Shown: piece by piece, positions 1 through 11,917 of the stretch
How the letters are laid out: each line of letters starts with the position of its first letter
Position numbering within the stretch: position 1 is the first letter of the stretch
Assembly: GCF_004569505.1 (NCBI RefSeq)
Contig: NZ_SPPK01000003.1
Span: 186,001-250,000 of the forward strand
From: Dysgonomonas mossii
Lineage (GTDB): Bacteria > Bacteroidota > Bacteroidia > Bacteroidales > Dysgonomonadaceae
Reading direction: 5' to 3'
DNA length: 64,000 nt
Position numbers and translations under genes: made by a program
The notes under the pieces: model-generated
The model's input: only the letters and a program-made list of their open reading frames with translations
Told to the model about the DNA's origin: nothing
The model's database searches: none

Positions 1-1871
1 TTACGTCCCCATCCGATTCTTAATTTAGCATCGTCAACGACTGAGGTTAGAGGTGCAAAGAATTTCTCACTAGAGAAACGCCATCCTGCAGATAGTGAAG
101 GGAAATAGGCCCATTTATGATAAAGTTTTGAAGATCCATCTGCACGGAAATTTGCAGTGAATAAATAACGGCTTTCATAATCATATTGTACTCTGGCCAA
201 ATAAGACATCAATGAGTTACCATCTTTAGATGTATAAGCATTATTTATTTTGTTGGCCATATTCAGAGTCATTGTTTTGAATGTTGTATTTTTTACAAAA
301 TCCTCAACAGACATGTAAGAGTTGTTGTGTCTGTAGCGTTGCATAGTAATACCTCCCAAAGCAGAAAAATTATGCTTATCGTCAAATTTCTTACTATAAG
401 ACAACACGTTTTCACTTTGCCATGTCAAATAACCATCATCAACGTGTTCTCCACGTCCATTCGCTTGACGTCCATATTGAGTTTTAATCGGATCGATGAA
501 TTTATCCCAAGTATGTGAAGTATAGTCTACTGAGAATCTAGGTTTGAAATGTAGTCCTTCTAGCAGGGTGAAATCTAATTCCAGATTACCCATAAAACGA
601 TATTCTTGGTTCTTGTCATAAGTGTTTGCTTGCGCATAAGGATTTTCCCATGACGATTGGAATGGATTTGTCGAATATTGATCTGGTTTTTCAGGATCCC
701 ATATAGGCATAAATGGAGGCGTGTTGAGTATAGACATAATAACACCGCCACGACCAGAGTTTGCATTGTCTGTTGCATCCATGCGTGAATTACGAGCAAA
801 ACTTAGGTTTGATGCAATCTTGAACCAAGGCTTAACTTCGGTAGAAAGATTACTTCTGAAAGAATATCTGTCATAGTCGGCAGGAGAAATAATACCTTCT
901 TCTTTTTGGTAGCCTCCCGACACATAATAATTGGTTTTATCTGTGCTGCCCGAAATAGAAACCTGATAGTTTTGTTGAACACCTGTTCCATACATTTCTT
1001 TGGCCCAGTCTGTATAATTCTGATTTGTGCGGTCTACACTTATGCCGATTTCACTCATCAAATCATAGTACTGATTTGTATTAAGTGTTTTTATTTTTTT
1101 TGTAACATTTGAGAACCCTGCATACATATTCACGTCTACCTGAGTTCTTCCTTTTGCTCCTCTTTTGGTTGTAATAAGAACAACACCGTTTGCTGCACGG
1201 CTACCGTAGATAGCAGCAGATGAAGCGTCTTTCAATATCTGCATGCTCTCAATATCAGTTGGAGAAATGTTGGTAATGTCATTCGTAATGATACCATCTA
1301 CAACGTAGATCGGGTCATTGCCTGCATTAAGTGAAGAAGCGCCACGCACGCGAACCTGAATCCCTACTCCGGGTTTTCCTGATGGTTGTATTACTTGTAC
1401 ACCAGCTGCTTTCCCTTGAAGAGCTTGTTGTGCCGATATAATCGGTCTGTCTGCCCATTCGTCGGCAGATACGCTGGCTACAGATGTGGTGAGGTCGGCT
1501 TTACGCTGAGTTCCGTAACCGATGACAACAACTTCGTCCAGATTTTGTAATGCTTCTTCTAAAGTGACGTTGATAGTTGTTTTGCCCGCTACTGCAATTT
1601 CTTTAGTCTTCATTCCCACATAAGAGAATACAAGTGTAGCGTTGTTTGGTGCAGAAATAGAATATTTTCCGTCAACATCAGCCATTGTTCCGGTAGTAGT
1701 GCCTTTCACAGCTACACTAGCTCCGATAATAGGTTCTCCGGTTTGGTCGGTAACAATACCCGAGATGCTTACTACATCTTGAGCCATTACTGTACCGGAA
1801 ACCAACAAAGCAAAAATTAGACAAATCTTATACAAGAATTGTTTACTTGTTCGTTTTTTATTACATTCCAT
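1..1871 (-). CDS. SusC/RagA-family TonB-dependent outer membrane receptor (C-terminus outside window)
   Basis: Outer-membrane importer that, with a SusD lipoprotein, binds and takes up oligosaccharides using TonB energy. The reading frame starts at ATG 1871 and is open to base 1, giving 623 complete codons of a protein usually about 1000 residues long. Visible parts: a signal peptide ending near VMAQ (about residue 30), a carboxypeptidase-regulatory-like domain starting ISGIVTDQTGEPIIGASV, the SusC signature around NLDEVVVIGYGTQ, and a plug domain with QALQGKAAGVQV and AANGVVLITTKRG. The rest is the start of the barrel. A SusD gene would be expected just beyond the left edge. The SusR-like gene lies upstream in the same orientation, which supports regulation of this receptor. 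Truncation is by the window edge, not by mutation. Confidence 0.95.
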   Translation of the reverse strand, partial: MECNKKRTSKQFLYKICLIFALLVSGTVMAQDVVSISGIVTDQTGEPIIGASVAVKGTTTGTMADVDGKYSISAPNNATLVFSYVGMKTKEIAVAGKTTINVTLEEALQNLDEVVVIGYGTQRKADLTTSVASVSADEWADRPIISAQQALQGKAAGVQVIQPSGKPGVGIQVRVRGASSLNAGNDPIYVVDGIITNDITNISPTDIESMQILKDASSAAIYGSRAANGVVLITTKRGAKGRTQVDVNMYAGFSNVTKKIKTLNTNQYYDLMSEIGISVDRTNQNYTDWAKEMYGTGVQQNYQVSISGSTDKTNYYVSGGYQKEEGIISPADYDRYSFRSNLSTEVKPWFKIASNLSFARNSRMDATDNANSGRGGVIMSILNTPPFMPIWDPEKPDQYSTNPFQSSWENPYAQANTYDKNQEYRFMGNLELDFTLLEGLHFKPRFSVDYTSHTWDKFIDPIKTQYGRQANGRGEHVDDGYLTWQSENVLSYSKKFDDKHNFSALGGITMQRYRHNNSYMSVEDFVKNTTFKTMTLNMANKINNAYTSKDGNSLMSYLARVQYDYESRYLFTANFRADGSSKLYHKWAYFPSLSAGWRFSSEKFFAPLTSVVDDAKLRIGWGR

Positions 1872-2039
1872 GATTTCTTTAGGTTTAAATGTGATTTTGG
1901 ATTTTTGGTTACATAATAGTGTATACTAATACTACTGTAAAATGTACAGATTAGAGGTTATAACTGAGAGTCATGCCATGGTATTATAAAAATTTAGATT
2001 ATTGATTAGGAAATATTTATTTTCCGGTATTAATTATCT

Positions 2040-2047
2040 CAAAATTA
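2040..2047 (-). promoter_or_regulatory. Candidate -7 element for the SusC gene
   Basis: Read on the minus strand this is TAATTTTG, matching the Bacteroidota -7 consensus TAnnTTTG. It would leave a leader of about 160 nt before the start at 1871. No TTTG is found at the usual distance upstream, so support is weak. Apart from this site, the 306-base region 1872-2177 shows nothing recognisable. Confidence 0.3.
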
Positions 2048-2177
2048 TGGGTATAAATGCCTGTAACTTTTTTTTGAACCAAAAAAGTAGTGTTTCGATA
2101 TGCTTATATTTCTGTATTACAGTATATTGGTGTTTGTGCTGTAGGCTTAAAAAGTAGTGATCTTAAGGTGTTTTAAC

Positions 2178-3824
2178 TTATCTGTTTCTCTGTATAATGC
2201 CAATTCTCATCACTAAGTTCTCAAACTCGTCACGCGATACAGCGGCTTTATTGCGGGCTTTGGTGCGGTAGTTATAGATGGTGCTCAATGAATAGCGAAG
2301 GAAGCTTGCAATCTTTACACTATCTGTTATTCCTAAACGGATCAGGGCAAATATCCGCAATTCGGTATTGAGTAATTCTCCGGGCTTAAGAACTATCTGC
2401 TCTTCGCTTATAAGAAGGGTATTGAAGTCTTCTACAAATGTAGGATAAAGACTTAAGAATATATTATCAAAATTCTTATATAATTCTTCCAGCTCATTGT
2501 CAACAAAGGCTGTTGACTTTAGTGTTTTGAACAAATCATCCAGTTGGTTATTCGCAGCCTTCTTATTCAGAGATTTGCGATAATCCTCCAATTTGGTGAT
2601 GTATGTTGAGCACAAATCGAAGAAGTGCGCAATATATTCCTCTTTTATATGATTTGATTCAGATAGCTGAATATTTACCTCTTTGAGCTGCTTGTTGGTA
2701 TCCGTAATTCCCTGATTCAAGTCGATCAGTTTTACATTCGCTCGATACAATTCTTTCCTTATTCGCGAAACTCTCTTCATTTGTTTGTAGACGTATATCA
2801 CAGCAACGATAAGGAATACGGTGAGGATACTAATAAGTATAAGGTATAATTGTAGTTTACTTTTTTGTTTTGCCTCTTTCGCCTGATAGGCTGTATTAAT
2901 AATTGAGTAAAACTCTGAAATACCTATCGTCCTGAATCTTACATTGCAAAAAACAGCGTCATCGATAGACGACTTGGTAAATTTATAAGCCTGATCTATG
3001 TCCCCTTCTTCATAGTAAACCAACGCCAGACTTTGCAAGGAGGCGTTATCTTTTATTGAGTTTTTAATATCCGATAGGGCTGAAAGAGCAAAATATTTTT
3101 TTTGCAGGTCCTGCTTCTTTTTATTCTCATAGACTTTCCCCAATAGATATGCCACAAAAGCATAATCCGGGTCATCTTCCGGTATTTCATCCATGAGTTT
3201 CAGAAGGCGGTTTTCGGCAATTTCTATTTGTCCTTGATAGAATATTTTCTCGGCATATGTTATTCGATACCTCACAGAACTAGAGTCTAAGGCTGTGAGT
3301 AATGAGTCTCTATAAGCTTCATTTATCTGAAAATAAGCGTGCCTGTCATTGCTTTGCGCATAATGTCCGTAAAACTGACTATTGGATTCAAAGTAAAGTG
3401 GAACTAATTTTCCGGATAATGATTTTCTGTCAATATGATTTAATATATCCTTTGCTTCGAGGTACATTCCTGTTGCAGAGTATAATAGCGACAAGTTTAG
3501 ATTGGTTTCGTTGATAACGTCCATGCTATTTAACTTCTTCGCTATATCTTGATTCTTTTCCATATAGTAAACTGCCGAATCCATTCTGTATTTCCTGTAT
3601 TCTTTCGACAGTTTGAAATTTATATCATATTCTTGTGCAAGAGAGAGATCTGATATGTGTAAGAGCTGTTTAAGGCTATTTATCTTTTGCTCTTTCTTTT
3701 CATCATAGTATTTTTTGTTATTTATTGCTTTATTCAGTTCATTAATATAACTGTTCCCTATATCGTTTGCAGATACGATAGTAGCAAGAGAATATAAAAA
3801 TAGGATGATTGGGAGTTTTCTCAT
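2178..3824 (-). CDS. SusR-like membrane-bound regulator (TPR sensor, one TM helix, DUF6377-type C-terminal part)
   Basis: Likely senses a glycan signal on the periplasmic side and controls the neighbouring receptor gene. The 548-residue protein has a signal peptide (about 1-20), a TPR-like helical region (about 30-310), one transmembrane helix (about 325-346), a coiled-coil stretch rich in N, Q and K (about 350-395) and a C-terminal region ending in a helix-turn-helix-like segment (ELRIFALIRLGITDSVKIAS, then LRYSLSTIYNYRTKARNK). This order matches the DUF6377/SusR-type regulators of Bacteroides starch-utilisation loci. It lies about 300 bases upstream of the SusC gene in the same orientation. 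The family is recognised from architecture; the assignment to SusR itself is an inference. Confidence 0.75.
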   Translation of the reverse strand: MRKLPIILFLYSLATIVSANDIGNSYINELNKAINNKKYYDEKKEQKINSLKQLLHISDLSLAQEYDINFKLSKEYRKYRMDSAVYYMEKNQDIAKKLNSMDVINETNLNLSLLYSATGMYLEAKDILNHIDRKSLSGKLVPLYFESNSQFYGHYAQSNDRHAYFQINEAYRDSLLTALDSSSVRYRITYAEKIFYQGQIEIAENRLLKLMDEIPEDDPDYAFVAYLLGKVYENKKKQDLQKKYFALSALSDIKNSIKDNASLQSLALVYYEEGDIDQAYKFTKSSIDDAVFCNVRFRTIGISEFYSIINTAYQAKEAKQKSKLQLYLILISILTVFLIVAVIYVYKQMKRVSRIRKELYRANVKLIDLNQGITDTNKQLKEVNIQLSESNHIKEEYIAHFFDLCSTYITKLEDYRKSLNKKAANNQLDDLFKTLKSTAFVDNELEELYKNFDNIFLSLYPTFVEDFNTLLISEEQIVLKPGELLNTELRIFALIRLGITDSVKIASFLRYSLSTIYNYRTKARNKAAVSRDEFENLVMRIGIIQRNR

Positions 3825-4072
3825 ATCATAAAGAGCTTATGAAACAGGATCAGACTTTTTTACTTAATAGTGCGAAGTTAATCAAAAAAATGTATCAATA
3901 TATTTTATTTAATTTTTTCATTCTTAAAAAAGTCTTCATAACAGATCAAAATATAACAAAAAATAATATCAATATAGATAGCTCAAAAGTATTATGAATT
4001 TTCTATATTATTTTCTGTTTCATCCTTCTCCAAAATACTTATATTCGCATAAATTAAAACCCTTTATTTATT

Positions 4073-5461
4073 ATGAAAAAATGCCCATTATTAATTCTTA
4101 GCCTGTTTTTTATTTTGTCCGGCTATTCTCAAGTAAAATCATTACCCGATCTCCAGCAAGAGTTTATAAACCTGCGTTTTGGAATGTTTATCCATTTCAA
4201 TATCCCTACCTTTATGAGTGATGATTGGGCCGACCCTGATGCTTCACCCTCAATTTTTAATCCTCGAAAGTTAGATTGTAATCAATGGGCCAAAACAGCA
4301 AAAGAAGCCAACATGACTTATGGATGCCTTACCACCAAACATCATAGCGGCTTTTGCATTTGGGATACCAAGACTACAGACTATAACGTGATGAATAGCC
4401 CATTGAAGCGCGATGTTGTAAAGGAATACGTAGATGCTTTCAGAAAAGAAGGTCTGGGGGTAATGTTGTATTACTCCATCCTGGATACACATCATAAATT
4501 ACGTCCGGGCTTTATTAGCCCTAAGCATATAGATATGATAAAAGCTCAGTTGACAGAACTCCTTACCAACTATGGCGAAATAAAAGCCCTGATAATCGAC
4601 GGGTGGGATGCTCCGTGGTCACGCATTTCTTACGACGAAATACCTTTCGAAGATATATACTATCTGATCAAGTCTTTGCAACCCAATTGCCTTGTGATGG
4701 ATCTGAATGCAGCAAAGTATCCTACTCAGGCATTATTTTATACAGATATAAAATCGTATGAACAAGGTGCTGGTCAGCATATTTCTAAAGACAGCAATTC
4801 TCTGCCTGCTCTGTCTTGTCTGCCAATAAATTCGGCTTGGTTTTGGAAAGAAGATTTTCCTAAAACGCCAGTAAAAGATCCGGTGAAATTGGTTAACGAC
4901 AATATAATACCATTCAATAAGGTCTATTGCAACTTTATTCTTAACGCTGCTCCGAACAGGGATGGATTGATCGACGATAATGCTGTTGCCGCTTTTCGCC
5001 GGATAGGTAAATTGTGGAAAAATGAAGGAGCATTAAATAACTTGCCCAAAAATGAAGCTCCGATTATCTCTTCGAATATAGCAAAGTTTAAGCCGGCAAA
5101 TTCGAGTTGGAGCTGGGATATGCAGCTCATGGATTTTGCGAATGATGATAATTTCAAAACAGGATGGGAGTCAAATCCATTGGTAAGCAAACCATGGCTG
5201 GAAATAGAGCTAGGCAACAATGAACAGCCATTCAATATGATTACAATAACTGAGAAAAATAACAATAACGATATACAATCTTATAAATTGGAATACCTCC
5301 ATAATGGAAAATGGCAGACTATTTTTTCAGGCACAAAATCGGATGTCATTAAAATACATAGGTTTGATAAGGTATGGGGAAATAAAGTTCGCATATCAAT
5401 AGAGGAATCTAAGGGCTCTCCAACTATAGCAGAATTTGGAGTTTATAACGAACGAAGATAA
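4073..5461 (+). CDS. GH29 alpha-L-fucosidase with C-terminal discoidin-like (F5/8 type C) domain
   Basis: Secreted exo-glycosidase predicted to release terminal alpha-linked fucose. The 462-residue protein has a signal peptide (1-20), a GH29 barrel (about 25-330) with RFGMFIHF, TKHHSGFCIWDTK and YYSILD motifs, and a likely nucleophile Asp176 in LIIDGW. More typical relatives have WFDG here, as the second fucosidase in this window does, so this is a divergent version. Residues about 345-460 resemble a discoidin-like carbohydrate-binding domain (NDDNFKTGWESNPLVSKPWL). It is divergent from the SusR-like regulator, 248 bases away, and ends at a strong shared terminator. Family certain; linkage specificity unknown. 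Confidence 0.85.
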   Translation: MKKCPLLILSLFFILSGYSQVKSLPDLQQEFINLRFGMFIHFNIPTFMSDDWADPDASPSIFNPRKLDCNQWAKTAKEANMTYGCLTTKHHSGFCIWDTKTTDYNVMNSPLKRDVVKEYVDAFRKEGLGVMLYYSILDTHHKLRPGFISPKHIDMIKAQLTELLTNYGEIKALIIDGWDAPWSRISYDEIPFEDIYYLIKSLQPNCLVMDLNAAKYPTQALFYTDIKSYEQGAGQHISKDSNSLPALSCLPINSAWFWKEDFPKTPVKDPVKLVNDNIIPFNKVYCNFILNAAPNRDGLIDDNAVAAFRRIGKLWKNEGALNNLPKNEAPIISSNIAKFKPANSSWSWDMQLMDFANDDNFKTGWESNPLVSKPWLEIELGNNEQPFNMITITEKNNNNDIQSYKLEYLHNGKWQTIFSGTKSDVIKIHRFDKVWGNKVRISIEESKGSPTIAEFGVYNERR

Positions 5462-5466
5462 ATTGA

Positions 5467-5499
5467 AAAAGAGGAGATTTCTTAAAAATCTCCTCTTTT
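5467..5499. terminator. Bidirectional intrinsic terminator
   Basis: A perfect 14-bp stem (5467-5480 with 5486-5499), loop CTTAA, has A-runs on one side and T-runs on the other. It can end both the fucosidase gene on the plus strand and the small membrane protein gene converging on the minus strand. Confidence 0.85.
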
Positions 5500-5507
5500 G
5501 TTTATTT

Positions 5508-5804
5508 CTAGATTTTCGATAAAGTAGATGTGTCTATTCTATCATTCCTCAGATTTGTTTTGCTCAGCTGGCTCTGTTTTGTATCAAAAAAAGCCTCTCT
5601 TTCCTTATATATCAGAATCTCAGTTGTTATCATTGTTATACAATAAACGACAAACGGAATAATTATAAAGTACGGAATATATTCTACATTTCCGTTAAAG
5701 CTGAAATTACTTAAAGCGAGAATTAGCAAATAAAGGAAAAACACGATGTATGAAGCTTTCTGTATTGTTCTATATTTCTTATACCTTTCCATAATCAGTG
5801 GCAT
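5508..5804 (-). CDS. Small two-helix membrane protein of unknown function
   Basis: A 98-residue protein with two hydrophobic helices (about 17-34 and 43-63) joined by a short polar turn, and a charged, Asn/Asp-rich tail. No family is recognised. It converges on the fucosidase gene across a shared terminator and lies downstream of the beta-galactosidase in the same orientation but beyond that gene's terminator, so it probably has its own promoter. It may be a locus accessory or an unrelated insertion. Base composition resembles its neighbours. Confidence 0.6.
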   Translation of the reverse strand: MPLIMERYKKYRTIQKASYIVFFLYLLILALSNFSFNGNVEYIPYFIIIPFVVYCITMITTEILIYKEREAFFDTKQSQLSKTNLRNDRIDTSTLSKI

Positions 5805-5983
5805 TTAATATGTTACAAACTATAAGAAATTGTATTTTCTTAATGATCAAACGAGAAGTATATTCATACGCAATCCTTTCTTTAGAATCGTTTTTAATTT
5901 AGGTTAAGAGTAAATATAAGATTTAAAATGTAGATTTACAAATATTTTATAGAGTATTCACAATACGTCATACCTCCAAACAA

Positions 5984-6017
5984 AAAGGCTCGTAATGAAT
6001 TTTCACTACAAGCCTTT
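5984..6017 (-). terminator. Intrinsic terminator of the beta-galactosidase gene
   Basis: Outer arms AAAGGCT / AGCCTTT enclose a further imperfect stem (GTAATGAA with TTCACTAC). On the minus strand the stem is followed by a T-run, fitting termination of the gene that stops at 6038. The rest of 5805-6037 shows nothing else. Confidence 0.75.
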
Positions 6018-6037
6018 GCTATTCTGTTAATGTTTGC

Positions 6038-9628
<3,591 letters not shown>

Positions 9629-9769
9629 TTAATAAATTCTGTTTTCTGATACTTTAAGGGTGTTTTTTCGAATGTTAAAGATAATATTTATATTCATAAT
9701 AATACTAACCGCTGCCCCACATTCCCGATATATTGTATATTCTCTCATCAATTCATTTTTCTGGCAACT

Positions 9770-9831
9770 GTAGGGGCGATCCCTTGTGATCGCCCGAATA
9801 TAAACGGGCAGAGACAAGCCACTGCCCCTAC
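9770..9831. repeat. 62-bp nested palindrome (MITE/REP-like intergenic element)
   Basis: The ends GTAGGGGC (9770-9777) and GCCCCTAC (9824-9831) are perfect inverted repeats. Inside lie two hairpins: GGGCGATC/GATCGCCC (9774-9781, 9788-9795) and GGGCAG/CTGCCC (9806-9811, 9822-9827). The block is GC-rich against AT-rich surroundings. The outer and inner pairings are mutually exclusive in part. Only this copy is in the window. It resembles small palindromic repeat elements dispersed in bacterial genomes; that it is mobile is an inference. Confidence 0.7.
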
Positions 9832-9887
9832 TTATTCATCACTTTTCTAAATAATTATCTATTATAAATAACATTATTATAACAGAT

Positions 9888-10601
9888 ATGGCAAAGTATA
9901 CTGAAAAACTGGCAGAAAAGATTGTCTCGCTGATAGAAGAAGACACATACTCTATCACAGAAATTTGCAAACACCTGAAAATAACGCGCAAATCATTCTA
10001 TGAATGGAGAGACAAGAAACCCGAATTTAGAAAAGCAATAGAAGCGGCAATTGAAAGCAGGGATGAGACACTGGCAATCACTGCCCGCCGATCGTTAAAG
10101 AAAAAGCTGGAAGGTTATACACTCACCGAGATACGGACTACCTATGTTCCTGACAAAGAGAATCCAGAAAAACTAGTACTGAAAACCCGGGTAGTCAGAC
10201 AAAAAGAATATGCCCCCGATACACACGCTATCAGGCTGGTATTGTTGCACAACGAAACAAAGGAAGAAGAGAACAAAGAGCACAAGCCTTTAACGATAAT
10301 CGTACAAGACCCCAAAACGAGAGATAGTTTGAATGAGCTGCGTGAAAAACTGATGAATAATAATGTACCAGTCGAAAAGAAAATAGAAAAGGAAGAGTTT
10401 ATTTCTGAACCGACCGAAAAAATATCGCATTCTGATAATTTGCAGGATGTACAGATTGAAGAGGACGACGAAACAGTAACCCAAAAGAAAGAAGAATCGG
10501 AATATGTCTTTATCAGAGATTATTGCCTCCCTCCGCCCCATCTGTACCGAAAAGTGAAAAGGAGCGAAGTGAAAGAAGGTGACATAATACGACCGGACTG
10601 A
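9888..10601 (+). CDS. Phage-type helix-turn-helix DNA-binding protein (terminase small subunit-like, phBC6A51-like)
   Basis: A 237-residue protein whose first 60 residues form a terminase-small-subunit-like helix-turn-helix (EKIVSLIEEDTYSITEICKH, then RKSFYEWRDKKPEFRKAIE). Residues 60-125 are basic and end in YAPDTHAIRLVLLHN, a motif seen in phage-derived proteins of this type. The C-terminal half is acidic, low in complexity and probably disordered, ending KVKRSEVKEGDIIRPD. No large terminase, portal or integrase is nearby, so this is an orphan gene. It starts 57 bases after the nested palindrome, and its stop codon overlaps a 25-bp motif found identically elsewhere in the window. The family call is from pattern; a role outside phage packaging is likely but unknown. 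Confidence 0.75.
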   Translation: MAKYTEKLAEKIVSLIEEDTYSITEICKHLKITRKSFYEWRDKKPEFRKAIEAAIESRDETLAITARRSLKKKLEGYTLTEIRTTYVPDKENPEKLVLKTRVVRQKEYAPDTHAIRLVLLHNETKEEENKEHKPLTIIVQDPKTRDSLNELREKLMNNNVPVEKKIEKEEFISEPTEKISHSDNLQDVQIEEDDETVTQKKEESEYVFIRDYCLPPPHLYRKVKRSEVKEGDIIRPD

Positions 10602-10626
10602 AAAGTGTCACTTTTGTCACCTTTTT
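10601..10626 (+). repeat. Dispersed GTGTCAC motif, copy A
   Basis: It contains the inverted repeat AAAAGTG-T-CACTTTT followed by a second GTCAC at a 9-base period. Its first 25 bases match copy D (59766-59790, opposite strand) exactly. It begins on the last base of the stop codon of the phage-type HTH gene and lies about 230 bases upstream of the AraC gene. The remainder of 10627-10857 is AT-rich and shows nothing else. Confidence 0.7.
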
Positions 10627-10857
10627 CTCAAACCACAGCGTAAAAAGAGCAACATAGCGTTTCTTCTAATGCAACAAATACGTGATTCTTTTTTTAATTA
10701 GTTAATAGAAAGATTATAGCATGCTGAGGTAATCCGAAAAAGACGAATATAAATCCTTTTTAGTACTTATTAAAAGTTTACATTCACTTATACTGAAAAT
10801 TTCTCCTAATAAATGAATATCTTTGCATAAAATCGGGAAATAAAAACGACAACCTGT

Positions 10858-11721
10858 ATGTCTAAAACCGCAGAAAGACCTAAATTTATATTGCTGAATG
10901 TCGGTTATTCGGAGCTAAATGCAAACTGGAACTGGAAGTCAGTGTATAGTCCTTTTGCCCGTATATATTATGTAACCGGAGGCAAAGCGATCACATACAT
11001 CAACGGAGAGCCATTTTCTCTGAAACCGGATCATCTATATCTTGTTCCTCCGTTTACAATGCACGACAATGAGTGCGATAGCTTCTTTTCGCTTTACTAT
11101 ATTCACTTTTATGAAGAAACGGTGAGAAAGGAATCGATATTCGATCAATACGATTTTCCGATAGAAGTTAAATCCGACTCATTAGGCTTAATGCTCAACA
11201 AGCGATTGCTTGAAATCAATCCGGGAAGGCATTTGAGGCATTATGATCCCAAACTGTATGATAACCCTCGTACATTTGATCAGTATGTGGCAGATAACAG
11301 CAAGATGTCGATACACTCGAGATATGAAACGCAAGGAATTTTGTATCAGCTTATATCCAGATTTTTCACATTAGCTAAAACTAAATCGGATAATAAAGAT
11401 GTGCGCATAAGCAATACACTCAGGTATATACATGAAAATACAGGGAAGGATATTACATTGGCCGAGCTTGCAAATGTAGCTTGTGTTTCCGAAGATCATT
11501 TGATTCGGGTATTTAAGAAAGAAATGAACTGCACACCCCTCAGATATGTGAACATGAAAAAGATAGAAAAGGCTCAACTACTTCTGCTTACTACCGATAT
11601 GCCAATAAGGGATGTGGCAATGGAGCTGTCTTTGGATAATATCTCTTATTTCAACAGGGTTTTTAAGCATCATATAGGAAAGACTCCCAGCGAATACAGA
11701 GAGACATATAACAATTTATAA
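10858..11721 (+). CDS. AraC-family transcriptional regulator
   Basis: A 287-residue cytoplasmic regulator. Residues about 25-120 form a cupin-like ligand-binding domain (VTGGKAITYINGE, FSLKPDHLYLVPPFTMHDNE). Residues about 185-285 form the paired helix-turn-helix AraC domain (DITLAELANVACVSEDHLIR, then ISYFNRVFKHHIGKTPSEYR). The cupin class usually senses a sugar. It lies 196 bases upstream of the second fucosidase in the same direction, so that gene is the obvious candidate target; this is inferred from position. The SusR-like protein is a second, different type of regulator in the same locus. Confidence 0.9.
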   Translation: MSKTAERPKFILLNVGYSELNANWNWKSVYSPFARIYYVTGGKAITYINGEPFSLKPDHLYLVPPFTMHDNECDSFFSLYYIHFYEETVRKESIFDQYDFPIEVKSDSLGLMLNKRLLEINPGRHLRHYDPKLYDNPRTFDQYVADNSKMSIHSRYETQGILYQLISRFFTLAKTKSDNKDVRISNTLRYIHENTGKDITLAELANVACVSEDHLIRVFKKEMNCTPLRYVNMKKIEKAQLLLLTTDMPIRDVAMELSLDNISYFNRVFKHHIGKTPSEYRETYNNL

Positions 11722-11835
11722 TTAAACGCTTGCCGATCGTTTTTATACTATATTGAGAAATATAGGTGATAGATAATATCGAATTTGTACTATTGGTTTA
11801 TCGGAAAAGTAGAAGTGGGTGACACTCTAATTGTT

Positions 11836-11843
11836 TATTTTTG
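11836..11843 (+). promoter_or_regulatory. Candidate -7 element for the second fucosidase gene
   Basis: TATTTTTG matches TAnnTTTG and would give a leader of about 68 nt. No -33 TTTG is present at the right distance, as expected for an activator-dependent promoter. A half-copy of the dispersed motif, GGTGACACT, lies just upstream at 11818-11826. Confidence 0.45.
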
Positions 11844-11917
11844 TATCTACCTCAGGTATATAAAAAGCTCATATTAATTAAATTGAGAATGACCTTAATG
11901 TCTAAAATAAAAACAAA

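Noticed and set aside
1..1871. SusC gene considered as a pseudogene because it has no stop
   Set aside because: The frame is open to base 1 without internal stops; the missing end is due to the window edge.
3809..3997. A 62-residue plus-strand frame between the SusR-like and fucosidase genes
   Set aside because: Very AT-rich, overlaps the start of the regulator gene and shows only low-complexity residues.
9629..9817. A minus-strand reading frame across the nested palindrome
   Set aside because: It is explained by the palindrome and low-complexity flanks; it has no recognisable domain.
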